The notes beneath the pieces were generated by a model. The model was not told where the DNA came from. It searched no databases and was given only the letters and a program-made list of their open reading frames with translations. This document shows positions 36,901 to 49,241 of a stretch of 64,000 nucleotides of DNA, piece by piece (the stretch's first letter is position 1; each line of letters begins with the position of its first letter). Source of the stretch: Flaccisagitta enflata. Taxonomy: Eukaryota; Chaetognatha; Sagittoidea; Aphragmophora. Where the stretch lies: positions 62,372,001 to 62,436,000 of the forward strand of contig OZ231126.1 in NCBI GenBank assembly GCA_965153355.1, read 5' to 3'. A program made the position numbers and the translations under genes.

Positions 36901-39900
36901 AAAATGCGCAAAAATTACTGTAAAAGATACTACATATGTTATTTTGATGTAAATTTGGACCACTACCCCCATACAGCAACATAGGGCTATCCTACATATA
37001 AGGCAAGACTAATTGCTCCAATTATTCTAGTTTTGACTAATTAGATACTATTAACTATATGACAAGCAATCAAGAAGTTCTCACTAGCCCAAAGTCTGTA
37101 ATTTTGCCTTGATCGACTTTTGTCCACTTTATCCATACATTTCTGAGATACTCCTAATCGTTACATTTACCCCTGGTTCCCCTCTTCCACTTGCTCCAAC
37201 CACTCAAATTTTGAGCTGAAATTGCTCTTTTGGTTCTTGAGAAAGCAAATGATGAGCTGAGTTGGCTAATAGTCCCGCAACATGGTGGCGAGTCTCTCTA
37301 CAAGTTGCCGCGGTAACCATATTGATACATAAGACTAAATTTCTGTTGTCTTCAGCTTTATTAGAGGAAAAATAAAATATAAAAACCTGAAATCAATCAA
37401 CATATGAGTTCTAGAATGGTCAAATGGATGATTTAAGGTAAAATGCCAAAAAATTAGGGTTGATTTAACCATTTTCACTATGTAATAGTCAAATAAAACC
37501 CAATTTTTAGCCTCGTTTAGGAGACAGAAATCCCCCAAAATCCCCCAAAATCCTTTCCACTTTAAAAGCTATTTAGGGACAAACAGCTTACTGAAAAGTT
37601 TCAAAAATGTCTAAAACCATCTAAAAATCATGATTTCTACACTTTTGGACCAAAAAATCTAGCAAAAATTCATTTTTTGATATCCTAATATTTGGTAAGC
37701 TTCTGATATGGCACTCAATAATGCACAAATACACATAAAACTCATGGACATTTTATTAGTCTATAAATTATTAATTAATTTTAATGATTTTTTAGTTCTG
37801 ATGCAAGCTAAAGGCTGATGATGATAAGATTATATTCAATTTGACTGATGACATCCTAAATGCAAAACATGAAAGATACTATATACGCTGGATTTGATGT
37901 AATTTGGGATCATTGCATTCTATACAGCAACATAGGGCTATCCTGCATATGAGGCAAAACTAATTGCTCCCATCATTCTGGTTTTGACCAATTAGATACT
38001 AATAACTATATGACAAGCAATCAAGCAGTTCTCACTAGCCACAAAGTCTGCACTCTTGCCTTGATCGACCTTTGGCCACTTTATCCATACATTTCTGAGA
38101 TACTCCTAATAGTTAATTGACCCCTGGTTCCCCTCTTCCACTGGCTCCAACCACTCAAATTTTGGCCTGAAATTGCTCTTTTTGTTCTGGAGAAAGCAAA
38201 TGATGAGCTGAGTTGGCTAATAGTACCACAAGATGGCGGCGAGGCGCTATATAAGTTGTCGCGGTTAACCATATTGAGACATAAGGCTAAATTTCTTGCT
38301 GCCTTCAGCTTTATTAGAGGAAAAATAAAATATAAAACTGAAACTGAACCAAAACATGAGCTTAGATATTTAAATGATGTTTTAAGGTAAAAATGCCAAA
38401 AAACAAAGGATTTAACCATTTTCACTATAACAGCTGAACAAAAACCTACCTTTAGCCTTCGCTAGGAGTAATAAAATCCCTGGAAATCAAAAATTCTTTC
38501 ATCTTTCAAGTGCTATTTAGGGACAAAAATAGCTATTAGAAAACTTACATGTCTGAAACCATTCAAAAAATCATGATTCTACATTTTTGGGATTCAAAAA
38601 ATTCAGCAAATTCATTTTGATATCCTAATATTTTGCAGTTTCCTTATAATGGTGCACTCAATAGTCGACAAAATGAGCAATAAGCAAAACTCAGCCATAC
38701 TTTGACAGTTTATAAAATCTAGTTGAATTGGAATTTTGGCTTGATTTTTTGTCTCATGCAAAAAGCCAAAGGGTTGATGAGTGATGGGAGACATATTCAA
38801 TTGATCGATGAATATCCCTAAATGCAAAAAAATTACTGAAAGAACTATATACGCGATTTTGATGTAAATTTGGGATCATTACCTCCATACAGCAACATAG
38901 GGCTATCCTACATATGAGGCAAAACTAATTGCTCCTATCATTCTAGTTTTGACCAATTAGACACTAATAACTATATGACAAGCAATCAAGCAGTTCTCAC
39001 TAGCCCAAAGTCTGCACTTTTGCCTTGATCGACCTTTGGCCACTTTATCCATACATTTCTGAGATACTCCTAATAGTTATATTTACCCCTGTTCCTCTTT
39101 CCACTGGTTCCAACACTGGAATTTTGGCCTGAATTGCTCTTTGTCTTTTGAGAAAGCAAATGACAGAGCTGAGTTGGCCAATAGTCCTGGGCAATATGAA
39201 GTATGATATACTCTGATGAGTGCCAAGGCTAAGCCGCAGTTTACTATATCGACATAAGACCAAATTTCTGTTGTCTTCAGCTTTATTAGAGTAAAAATAA
39301 AATACAAAAACTTGAAATCAATCAAAATATGAGTTCTAGAAGGGTCAAATGGATGATTTATGGTAAAATGCCAAAAAATTAGGGTCGATTTAACCATTTT
39401 CACTGTGTAACAGTCAAATAAAACCAGATTTTAGCCTTGTTTAGGAGACAAAAATCCCCCCAAATCCAAAAATCCTTTCCCACTTTAAAAGCCATTAGTG
39501 TGGATTGCTTCAGCCACTAAAAAGTTCTCGAAAATGTCTAAACCATCTAAAAAATCATGATTCTACACTTTTTGACCAATATATCTAGCACCCATTCATT
39601 TTTTGATATCCTATTATTTGGCAGTTTCCTTATATGGGTGCACTCACTAGTTGTCAAAATGAGCAATAAGCAAAAATCAGCCATACTTTGACAATCTATA
39701 AAATCTATCTGAATTGGAATTTTGGCTTGATTTTTTGTCTCATGGAAGCTAAAGGTTGATGAGGTTGATAACACATATTCACTGACTGATAGAACATCCC
39801 TGTACTTCCTGCAAAATTACTCAGAAAGATACCATATATGTATTTCTTGATGTAAAATTTTGGACAGCTGAGCTACTCCCCATGCAGCAACATAGGTCAT

Positions 39901-40829
39901 CCCCGGGCATATGAGGCAACCACTTGCTCCCATCATTCTAGTTTTGACCAATTAGATACTAATAACTATATGACAAGCAATCAAGCAGTTCTCACTAGCC
40001 CAAAGTCTGCAATTTTGCCTGATCGACCTTTTTTGGCCACTTTATCCACATTTCTGAGATACCCTAGTTGCCTACCCTGGTTCCCTCTTCCCACTGGCTC
40101 AACCACTCAATTCTGGGCCTGAAATTGCTTTTGGTTCTTGAGAAAGCAAATGATGAGCTGAGTTGGCTAATAGTCCTGCAATATATGCGAGGCGCTCTAT
40201 AAGTTGCCGCAGTTTACCATATCGAGACATAAGGCTAAATTTCTGTTGTCCTCAGCTTTATTAGAGGAAAAATAAAATATAAAAACTTGAAATCAATCAA
40301 AATATGAGTTCTAGAAGGGTCAATGGATAAGTTTTATAGAATGCCAAAAAAAATTTAGCAGTTGATTAACCATTTTCATCATGTAACAGTCAATAAAACT
40401 CACTCCTTTAGCCTTGTTTAGAGACAAAAATCTCTAAAATCCAAAAAATCATTTCCACTTTAAAAGCTATTTAGGGACAAACAGCTTACTAAAAAGTTTC
40501 AAAAATGTCTAAAACCATCTAAAAATCATGATTTTACACTTTTTAATCAAAAAATCTAGCAAAAATTCATTTTTTGATATCCTAATACTTGGCAGTTTCC
40601 TTATAAGGGTGCACTCAATAGTCGTCAAAATGAGCAATAAGCAAAACTCAGCCATACTTTGACAGTCTATAAAATCTAGTTGAATTGGAATTTTGGCTTG
40701 ATTTTTTGTCTCATGCAAGCTAAAGGGTTGATGAGTGATAAGACATATTCAATTGACTGATGAATATCCCCAAAATGCAAAAAAATTACTGAAAAAGACA
40801 CTATATACGTTGATTTTGATGTACTGACT
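30914..40829 (-). repeat. 0.97-kb satellite array, ten full units plus a partial
   Basis: The landmark GTGCACTCAATAG-type sequence occurs at 30,920, 31,891, 32,860, 33,837, 34,810, 35,776, 36,738, 37,710, 38,652, 39,638 and 40,609, giving unit lengths of 942-986 with most near 970. Units share TGGAATTTTGGCTTGATTTT, CAACATAGGGCTATCCTGCA, CCCCTGGTTCCCCTCTTCC and CAGCTTTATTAGAGGA. No unit has a convincing gene; the short minus-strand frames are interrupted differently in each unit. The array ends at an assembly gap, so the true length is unknown. Confidence 0.97.
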
Positions 40830-40839
40830 NNNNNNNNNN
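40830..40839. other. Assembly gap, 10 N
   Basis: Ten N within the last satellite unit. The gap joins satellite on the left to AACAAGGCC-element core repeats on the right. Its real size cannot be judged. Confidence 1.
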
Positions 40840-40985
40840 GGGTAAGAAGGACTTAGAATGACTTAAAATGAACTTAGAATGTTCACGACTTAGAATGACC
40901 AAAATGTCTAGGACTTAAAATGTCTAAAACTGACGTCCGGTCTGTCTGTTGGTGTCTAAAGGTTGATAACTTAAAATGACTTAGA
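40840..40985 (+). mobile_element. AACAAGGCC element core fragment after the gap
   Basis: Units of GACTTAGAATGACTTAAAATG type followed by CTGACGTCCGGTCTGTCTG. This is the decamer array of the long element form (compare 2,280-2,515), without its 5' end, which may lie in the gap. Confidence 0.6.
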
Positions 40986-41241
40986 TGACTCTTGCCTTAC
41001 TTGGCCTGTTATTTCCTCTTTTGGTTTTTCTGTCAATCTGTCTTTTTGACAGTGTTTGTCAGTTTGTACGTGTGTCAGACTGTGTGTCAGGGTCTTTCTG
41101 TCGGTCTGACTTTCCATCAGTGTCTATGTGCCAGTCTGTCTTTCTCTCAGTTTTTCTTCTTTGTCAAGTTTTTTTTATTTCAGGCTGTCTCTCTGTCAGT
41201 GTAATATTGTCACATCAGTCTGTCTCTCCTTCTCTTTTCCT
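40986..41241. repeat. CTGTC/GTCAG-rich degenerate microsatellite
   Basis: Many TCTGTC, GTCAGT and CAGTCTG words with TTTCTTTTT, continuing the GTCY-like character of the element core. No gene. Confidence 0.5.
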
Positions 41242-41345
41242 TTTTTAGTCGCGTGCTACACGACTCTATAAGCCTCTTTTTGGTCTGTCATTTGGTCCGT
41301 CAGTCCGTCCATCACAAAGTCCTTTTAAAGACTTCTAATTGCGTT
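41242..41345 (-). mobile_element. AACAAGGCC element, 3' half
   Basis: TTTTTTAGTCGCGTGC with hairpin AGTCGCGTGCTACACGACT at 41,247-41,265, CTATAAGCCTCTT, GTCC-type core, CATCACAAAGTCC. The 5' half is not seen. Confidence 0.65.
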
Positions 41346-41655
41346 TTTTTATGACTCTTACTAGTAGAGAAGAAACTTGGAGGAGTACACAGCTTTTTCA
41401 AATGTTTGTCTGTCTGTCATTCTGCCTGACTTTCTTTGAAAGTGCCGACGCACACGACTAAGGTCTAATGACCTTTTTTTTCTTTTTTGTTGTTGTTCAT
41501 CACACACACTCGTATACAATCTCATGAAGAATTGTCCGTCATTCACCTAAGCCCATGCATGAGGCCTCGATCGATTCATTTAACTCCTCCGGCTATTTAG
41601 TTAACCTTTCAGAATCGAGGCTTGTTGCCCACACGCTTCCATCGCTTCTCGATCT

Positions 41656-41890
41656 CAACGTAAGGCCGGATACACGGCTAGACAGTCGCGGATGATTGGG
41701 CAGGAGCAGTAATGCGAAAACCGCCTGAAATGGGACAGACTGACGGACGTACCGACCTATCGAGCTTCAGTCTTATTTGTCACAACTTAAAAATGACACA
41801 GACGATCCTTTTTAAATGCGGACACTCAACTCTATATGAGGCTTTGTCCATCCGTCTGTTGGTCCATCCGTCCGTCACTTTTTCCCACCT
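41656..41890. mobile_element. AACAAGGCC element pieces in opposite orientations
   Basis: Plus-strand 5' part at 41,656-41,762 (AAGGCCGGATACACGGC, AGTCGCGGATGATTGGGC, GAGCAGTAATGCG, GACGGACG). Minus-strand 3' part at 41,815-41,890 (GCGGACACTCAACTCTATA, GGCTTTGTCCATCCGTC). They may be one rearranged copy or two. Confidence 0.55.
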
Positions 41891-41984
41891 TAGCTCTCTT
41901 CCCTCAAAGCATATCCTCTAGAAAAATCTGTTTTTTCATCAACCCACTATCATGCAATTTTTACCTCGTGAGATGTGAGAAGTA

Positions 41985-42408
41985 CAGTCGAACCTCGCTA
42001 TAGCTAATCAGGCTAATCAGGCACAATCGCCTATAAAGCATGTCATTTTTAGTTTATATGAAATTTTGTAGTTTTTGCTCTATAAGCAAAACGGCATCAT
42101 AAAGCATGAATTTGCTGTCCCTTGGCATGCGCTGAAATGAAGCTCAAGTGTAGTAATTTAGTGTGCCAAATAATTATTTGTATGTGATATTGCACACTAC
42201 TATGCATACTTTTAATCAAATATCTGAATTATGCAAACTTATTTATTGAAAAAAAGAGGAAACAATCAAACATCAAGCAAATTAGAAAATAATGAATGCT
42301 ATGGTAAAAACAATCAGCTAGCAAAATAGTGTTTCATGATAACGGTGCCCCGCGATAAAGGCCAAAATTTAAGGGTCCCCTTGGGGCCGTTATCAAGGGG
42401 CAGGGCTG
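41985..42408. mobile_element. Possible pogo/Tigger-like MITE
   Basis: Left end CAGTCGAACCTCGCTATAGC preceded by TA at 41,983-41,984, a good match to the general pogo/Tigger terminus. A candidate right end GGGCAGGGCTG followed by TA lies at 42,400-42,410, and GATAACGG/CCGTTATC words occur near it. No transposase. The right end is uncertain. Confidence 0.4.
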
Positions 42409-42713
42409 TAGGTTCTTATAAAAAAAAGTGTATGTTGGGATGATGAAATTTGCTAAGTCGACTTCAGAAAAAAATCACCGGACGATCTGGTATATGGTGA
42501 GCAATTTAGGCCCTGTTACTTAACAGAGTTTAAGTCTAATATTTTCATAATACAAGAATAATATTATATAAAAAGCTTTAAATTGATTTTATGTTTAAGT
42601 TAGATTTTGCAAGGGCTGTTTAATTGATATATCAATATTTTTTGTTGCAGACATGCTTCTTTAGACCTTGTTATATTCATCTATCAGTTGATCTGTCTAT
42701 CATTTGTGAGCAT

Positions 42714-42785
42714 TCTTAGGTGTCTCGAAGCACCTCTATAATTTGCTGTTTGTCAGTCGGTTGGTCTGGTTGGTTGGTCAGTAAT
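42714..42785 (-). mobile_element. AACAAGGCC element, GGTG-type 3' end
   Basis: Hairpin AGGTGTCTCGAAGCACCT at 42,718-42,735, then CTATAA and a GTTGGTC core on the minus-strand layout. A third copy of the subfamily whose hairpin uses AGGTG. Confidence 0.55.
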
Positions 42786-42897
42786 ATATTTGTTGGATAA
42801 TTCATATGGAGTACTTTGTTAGCTTATTTGGCCCAGTATTGCTATTTAACACCTGCTAAGCTGTCCGCAACTAAGGGGGAATGAATAAAGCCTTTTC

Positions 42898-42975
42898 AGT
42901 AGCGGACGCGCAATTCTAGAACTTGTTGTGTCAGTCTGTTGGTTGGTCTGTTGGTTGGTTGATCACATCACATTG
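42898..42975 (-). mobile_element. AACAAGGCC element, decayed 3' end
   Basis: AGTAGCGGACGCGCAATTCTAG, GTTGTGTCAGTCTG, GTTGGTTGGTC. Hairpin largely decayed. Confidence 0.45.
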
Positions 42976-43237
42976 CCGTTTTCCACTCTTGCCCAAATGT
43001 TTTATGTTTAAATCCATCATTTTTTTTATCAATGAAAAAAAAGAAATTTTTTTATGAAAATGTAAAGTGTAATCTATTTGTCGGTTTATCTATTTATTCA
43101 TAACTAGAATAAAATGAGCATTTTTTCAATATTCCGCTCCTGCCTACTTGTCCCTGACTGGGTACAGCTTTGGTTTTTATTGTATGTTTTTATGTTTATT
43201 ATACCTTCATTATGTGCTTAATCAGTTTAATGTAATG

Positions 43238-43425
43238 AACAAGACCAACACCGATGAGTCGCGTGTGAGACCTACAGATTTACTAAAAATGACTTAGAAA
43301 GACTCAGTATATTCCTAAACAAATTTAAATGACTTATGAAGATAAAATTGATAAAAAAAAGTAAAAGTGTGACCAACAGACTGACGGACGGACTAAGCTG
43401 TGTAGTCATCTGCATGCTATTAAAG
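43238..43425 (+). mobile_element. AACAAGGCC element, diverged
   Basis: AACAAGACCAACACCGATG, inner motif AGTCGCGTGT, decamer-like GACTTAGAAAGACT units, AAAAAGTAAAAGTGTGA, short GACGGACGG core and a decayed end (GTAGTCATCTGCATGC). Confidence 0.65.
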
Positions 43426-43490
43426 ATACATACAATGATATTTTCTCAAACAAAATAGCTGTGTATTGTGATTATTTTTCTGAATTATTC

Positions 43491-43575
43491 TTTTAGTCGC
43501 GTGAACATGACTCTAGAAGCCACTGTCGGTTTGTCGGTTGGTTGGTCAGTTGGTCAGTTGGTCTGTCGGTCCATC
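43491..43575 (-). mobile_element. AACAAGGCC element, 3' end
   Basis: Hairpin AGTCGCGTGAACATGACT at 43,495-43,512, CTAGAAGCC, GGTTGGTTGGTCAG core and CCATCACATTTTTG. Confidence 0.55.
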
Positions 43576-44805
43576 ACATTTTTGAAATAATAAGCTTTAT
43601 AGTCATTTTAAAGGTTATTAAAAGTTATTAAAGGTAATTTTAGGTAATTTTAAGTAATTATAGGTAAATACTATCTTGGAAAAAATAAAAGTCCCACCTA
43701 TATGGCTAATTTGTGATGGAACAATTTAAGAGAACGTATTAAAATCAGTGACCATTAGAAAGAGCTTGAAAAAATCTTCAAAATGGCACCAAGCAGAGCT
43801 ATGTAGCTCAGTTCGTTTAGATTTTAGAGCTAAAAGAGTGAAAACGTTCACCTCAACAAAAAGCAGAAAATATGCAAAAAATGAGGGGGAAAAATTTACC
43901 TGTTTATTTTCATTTTTTCTTGGCTTATCATAAAATCATATGAAAATCGGTGACCATTTGAAAGAGCTTCAAAAAATCTGTCTAATGCCGCCAAGCAGAT
44001 TTTTTTAGTACAAACCATTTAAATTTTATATCAAAACAAAAATTGTTAGGAAAATCAAGGGACTTGTTATACAAAATTGTTAAAAAATCCTTCATCTATG
44101 TCTACCCAAATGATTACAAATGATATTTGGTACCAAAAAAACCTTAACTAATCATTTCTACACAAAAATTGAATTTTGTGCAGGAAATAACAGTAATAAA
44201 AAGCAATATTGTTTTACTGGGACTTTTATTTTTTCGAAGATACTATAGGTATTTCAGTAATTTGTAACATGAAAGTTAAAAAAGTTGTCTGTGACAATAA
44301 ATTGAGGTTATCATAGGAAATAATGGGTAATTATAGGTGATTTTAGATAATTTTGGTAATTCAATGTAATTTTAGGTAATTATTAGTATTTACAGGTAGT
44401 TGTAGGTAACTATGGGTAGTTATAGGAAGATATAGGTATTTACAGTTATCTTCATTATCTTTCTTACTTTAATTACCTTTATTTCCTTTATTACCACGCA
44501 ACTATGGTTTCTTGACCTTCTTGTATAAGTACTTACTATGAGCTTTTTAGTTATGATGCATCTTTTGTATTTTTTTTGGAAGATATAAATGTAATATTTT
44601 ATACAATTTTGAAGAGTACTTCAAATTTTCTAGCAGTTTCTTTCATGTATTTTTACACTTAAGTAAATTTATGTTGATATAAAATTCAAATGGTTTGAAC
44701 TAGAATACGCTGTTGGGAGGCATTTGATAGATTTTTTAAAATCTCTTTCACATGTGATTTTAAAACTATAAGCTAAAGAAAAATGATAAAAAAACAAATA
44801 TTTCT
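43576..44805. other. AT-rich spacer with decayed AAATGGCACCAAGC repeats
   Basis: TAATTTTAGGTAA-type short repeats at 43,620-43,680 and 44,300-44,460. AAAATGGCACCAAGCAG at 43,781 and AATGCCGCCAAGCAG at 43,983 with AAAGAGCTT upstream of each resemble the conserved part of the 190-bp satellite. No gene. Confidence 0.5.
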
Positions 44806-44970
44806 TTAAGTTGCATGTGCCCTACTTTACGACCCACTGTCTGTTCATTTTACTTTTTTTTATATTTTATTTCTTTGACCTTACTGCTTTTGCTTAAATG
44901 GTCTAGTGACCTCAAATTTAGCCCCTGCCCACCTATACGCGATTTTGGTAGCCGTGTATTTGGCCTTGTT
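44806..44970 (-). mobile_element. AACAAGGCC element, full length, diverged
   Basis: From TTAAGTTGCATGTGCC through TTTTACTTTTTTTTATATT, CTGCTTTTGCTTAAATGG, GCCCCTGCCCACC, TACGCGATTTTGGTAGCC and GGCCTTGTT at 44,970. The ACGG core is reduced to CTGTCTG. Confidence 0.65.
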
Positions 44971-45129
44971 TTTTTGCATATTTTCTGTTTTTCTTTTTTT
45001 ACTATTTTCACTCTTTGTTGATACGAACATTTTCACTCATTTCGTTTTAAGATTAAAACAAATTGAGCTGCTAAGCTTCATTTGGTAGCATTTTGAAGAT
45101 TTTCTTTTTATTTGTAACATTTTTTAACA

Positions 45130-45307
45130 TTGTTTAATATTTTTTTAATATTTTTTAGCATTTTTGAATATTTTTTACATCTTGACATTTTCACCATTTT
45201 TTTATATTTCTTAACATTGTTAAACATTTTTAAACATTTTTTAGCATTTTTAACATTTTTCAATATTACTTTATATTTTTTTATATTTAAAAATAATTAT
45301 CTTTCCT
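45130..45307. repeat. TTTTTAACATT-type A/T minisatellite
   Basis: Degenerate TTTTTTAACATTTTTxAATATT units, reminiscent of the unit at 18,888-19,763 but without the TTCAAAC part. No gene. Confidence 0.5.
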
Positions 45308-45396
45308 TTTCAACTCGATTATTACGGACCAATAGACAGATGGACCGACGGAAGGACGGACAAAGCCTCTTATAGTTGTGTGTCCGCAACTAAAAG
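45308..45396 (+). mobile_element. AACAAGGCC element, subfamily B, 3' half
   Basis: TTTTCAACTCGATTATTACGG, GGACCGACGGAAGGACGG, AAAGCCTCTTATAGTTG and hairpin AGTTGTGTGTCCGCAACT at 45,374-45,391 followed by AAAAG. Outer stem AGTTG/CAACT, the T variant seen also at 3,308. Confidence 0.65.
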
Positions 45397-45639
45397 ATTA
45401 TAGATATTTAATTTAAAGTAACCTGTAATTGTAAACTTTTTGAATATTTTTGTTTTAACTATGTTTATTATTAGATTTAACATTTAGAGGTGTTAATTAA
45501 CAGTGCCTAAATTGCTCACCACATATCGCATTTACGAGAAGTCTGAGGTTGTCATGGACATCAACGCCACTCGCATGATCGCAATGATGGTTTAGTTATT
45601 AAGCCAGTTAAGGAGAGGGACAGCAAGGGACTGCAGGTT

Positions 45640-46380
45640 TGGCAGGGGCTCAAAGCGTCCACTTTGATGCTTTTGATGAGACGTGACACTTGTAGTTGAC
45701 CAATTTGGCTGGAAGATATTCTGGAATTTTCGAAACGATCTAAGCAATCCGCGATCAAAGTCGTAGGTCGCGGCGGTCGATTAAAGATGCGGTTTGAGCG
45801 CGTCAACGAGCTACTTGAGAGTCAAGTTGATCGATGCCGACAGAGGACAACGTGGAGAAGATGCAGGTACACCTTTTCCCCGGAGATGATGATCTTAGAA
45901 CGCGTAGGGAGCCGTCAATCCGCGATCAAAGTTGAAATTTGCGGCGGTCGATCGAAGATGCGTTTTGTCAGCCTTGACGAGGCACTTGGCGATCGAGTAA
46001 AACGATGCCGTTTGCAGCAAAGGTAGAGGAAGACTAGATGTACATTCTAAGAAAGTTTCAAGAAGATTTGTTGAAAACTGACCGTTCGAGAGCGTTTTTT
46101 TCGTCGTAGGCGGCGGCGGCTCGTCGAACCCAATCTTCGATCGCCTTGACGAGCCACTTGGCGTTAGAGATGGGCGATGCCGGTTATGGATTGCCGAGTG
46201 CTGACCCCGACGGACGTTGTGTTAAATTTGTAGACATATTGGTTAAGAACTCTCCGTTCGAGAGGCGGTCAAAGGCGCGGCGGCCGGTGGTCGTTGAGGA
46301 CGCGAAGAAAATCGACTAGACGAGGCGCTGGAGGCTCGTGATGATCGATGTAAGGGTCAAGTGGTCGAGTCCTCAATGCA
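45640..46380 (+). pseudogene. 171-bp tandem repeat with a conserved reading (unknown protein)
   Basis: Four units spaced 171-172 bases (equivalent points at 45,802, 45,973, 46,145 and about 46,316). Units 1 and 2 share CAATCCGCGATCAAAG (45,745 and 45,916) and lie in one open plus-strand frame. At the best-conserved point the units encode VNELLESQVDRCR, LDEALGDRVKRCR, LDEPLGVRDGRCR and LDEALEARDDRCK. Conserved acidic, leucine, arginine and cysteine positions with silent differences suggest former coding. The frame is broken between units 2 and 3 and after unit 3. No known domain is recognised. It could also be a non-coding satellite. Confidence 0.4.
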
Positions 46381-46621
46381 GATGACTTGTTTGCAACGTT
46401 TCACGTTCGTAGGTTGAAGCGTTTGGGCGTGAGACGTCGTCGTCTGTCGTGTGCCGATACAGATAGATATGGATAGTATTTCTCCTTTGGGAAGATAGAC
46501 GTAATATGATCGCCAACGCAACGGCGACTACGTGATTTCGACGAACACCGTCCATTTGTTTTCTTTGATTGTGTTTCCTTGCTTTGCTGTGATACGGGGG
46601 CGGGGATCCGGGTCCAGCCGT

Positions 46622-46625
<4 letters not shown>

Positions 46626-46691
<66 letters not shown>
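46626..46691. repeat. (CT)n microsatellite
   Basis: Pure CT of about 66 bp in a GC-rich context (GGGGGCGGGGATCCGGG upstream). Confidence 0.95.
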
Positions 46692-46693
<2 letters not shown>

Positions 46694-47266
46694 GCTACGT
46701 CGTACGTCTTGCCTCCCCCGTTGAGGAGGTTCCAACGGGAAAAGTGGAGTTTACGCAAGTCAAACCAAAAAGCTAGTCTCGGCATCGCGTATCTCTAGAT
46801 AAACTAGATCACGGCGTCATTGATGTAGTTAGATTAGTTAGATTGAGGCGTACAGATAAACAAAATGTGAACAATGTTTCAACCAATGTCACTTGGTCAC
46901 TACTAAACTACTTCAACGCTACTTGAATACACTGCTACTATTTACATCACTTACATTGGAGTCTAAGGGTTTGTTATGTTTGCCAAGGCCTAGTTGCCTA
47001 ACCCACACCACATTTGGTGGCAAACCCATTCTCCCCACTGCCAACACTTTTCACTTTGGTCCATTACTACATGATCAGATGTAACAATCTCGAAATACTG
47101 CATTGGATGCGGTGCATTCATGACCAAGGACAATTCCTTATTTGTGACGTCATCATTGTTTATGATGCATTTTTAAGCCCTGAAATCAACAATTTTGAGT
47201 AGCATATGAAGCAAACAAAAGTTGATCCATGTGTAGCGTGGGATAATGAAATTCTTGAGTCCATTA
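46692..47266. other. Spacer, no gene
   Basis: Ordinary composition; short frames without domain or splice support. Confidence 0.5.
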
Positions 47267-47328
47267 TTAGTCACGAACACGCGACTCTGCACCCTGCCAA
47301 GTTGGTCGGTCGGTAGGTTGCAAATATT
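47267..47328 (-). mobile_element. AACAAGGCC element, subfamily A 3' end
   Basis: Hairpin AGTCACGAACACGCGACT at 47,269-47,286, CTGCACCCTGCC, GGTCGGTCGGTAGG. It is cut by the start of the next copy. Confidence 0.6.
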
Positions 47329-47491
47329 TGTAGTCGCGGACTAGCGACACTATAAGAGGCTTTGTCTGTCCGTCTGTCAGTCTGTTGGTTGGTCGGTCCA
47401 TAGGGGTGATCGAGTTGAGAAAGTGCGAAAACGCGCATTTCGCCCCTGTCCACCCGTCCGCGACTGGTATTGGCCGTGTATCGGGCCTTGT
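47329..47491 (-). mobile_element. AACAAGGCC element, subfamily B, intact
   Basis: 3' end AGTCGCGGACTAGCGAC at 47,332, CTATAAGAGGC, GTCC/GTCT core, GGTGATCGAGTTGAG, CGCGCATTTCGCCCCTG, inner motif GTCCGCGACT at 47,456-47,465 and GGGCCTTGTT. The hairpin end and the inner motif are exact complements, as in 15,509-15,665. Confidence 0.85.
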
Positions 47492-48650
<1,159 letters not shown>

Positions 48651-48839
48651 TGGGGCAATGCGATGAGTCCTCATGATTCTTTCAATTTTTGACCAAAATG
48701 TAACATGGACTGAATTCAACTAAAAGCTAATAGGAATTTTTTGTTTCTTTTTCCTTATGAACAACGCGATCATTAGCGAATATTTTTGTGTGGCAGCTGT
48801 ACGTTTGTTAGTTAGCAACCACATCTAGTCAAGAAACAC

Positions 48840-48927
<88 letters not shown>
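48840..48927. repeat. (CT)n microsatellite
   Basis: About 88 bp of CT with one CG interruption near 48,850. Confidence 0.95.
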
Positions 48928-48929
<2 letters not shown>

Positions 48930-49174
48930 CCATTTCATTTTCTGATTCGAATCTCAACCAGATGGCTCACATCTCATCTTATCATTCTGTGTCTCGTATT
49001 CAAGTTTCCATCAGTCACTCTAATCTAACCCCCTCCTTTCTGACTTCCCCTAATTCGCTTTCATCTTGAATTTCTCTTTTCCTTTTCTGTCTGTTGTGTG
49101 TCTCTGCATCAATTCGTCTGTCTGATCGCGCATATGATTTTTCTGTCAGTCTCTGTCTCTGCCATTTTTCTCTA

Positions 49175-49181
<7 letters not shown>

Positions 49182-49238
<57 letters not shown>
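49182..49238. repeat. (CT)n microsatellite
   Basis: Pure CT in a region (48,928-49,730) that otherwise has T-runs, a C-run at 49,558-49,571 and no supported gene. Confidence 0.95.

Positions 49239-49241
<3 letters not shown>

Noticed and set aside
31958-40718. Recurring 65-114-codon minus-strand frames in the 0.97-kb satellite
   Set aside because: Each unit truncates the frame differently and the best stretch (MHETKNQAKIPIQLDF) has no purifying pattern visible by eye; treated as satellite.
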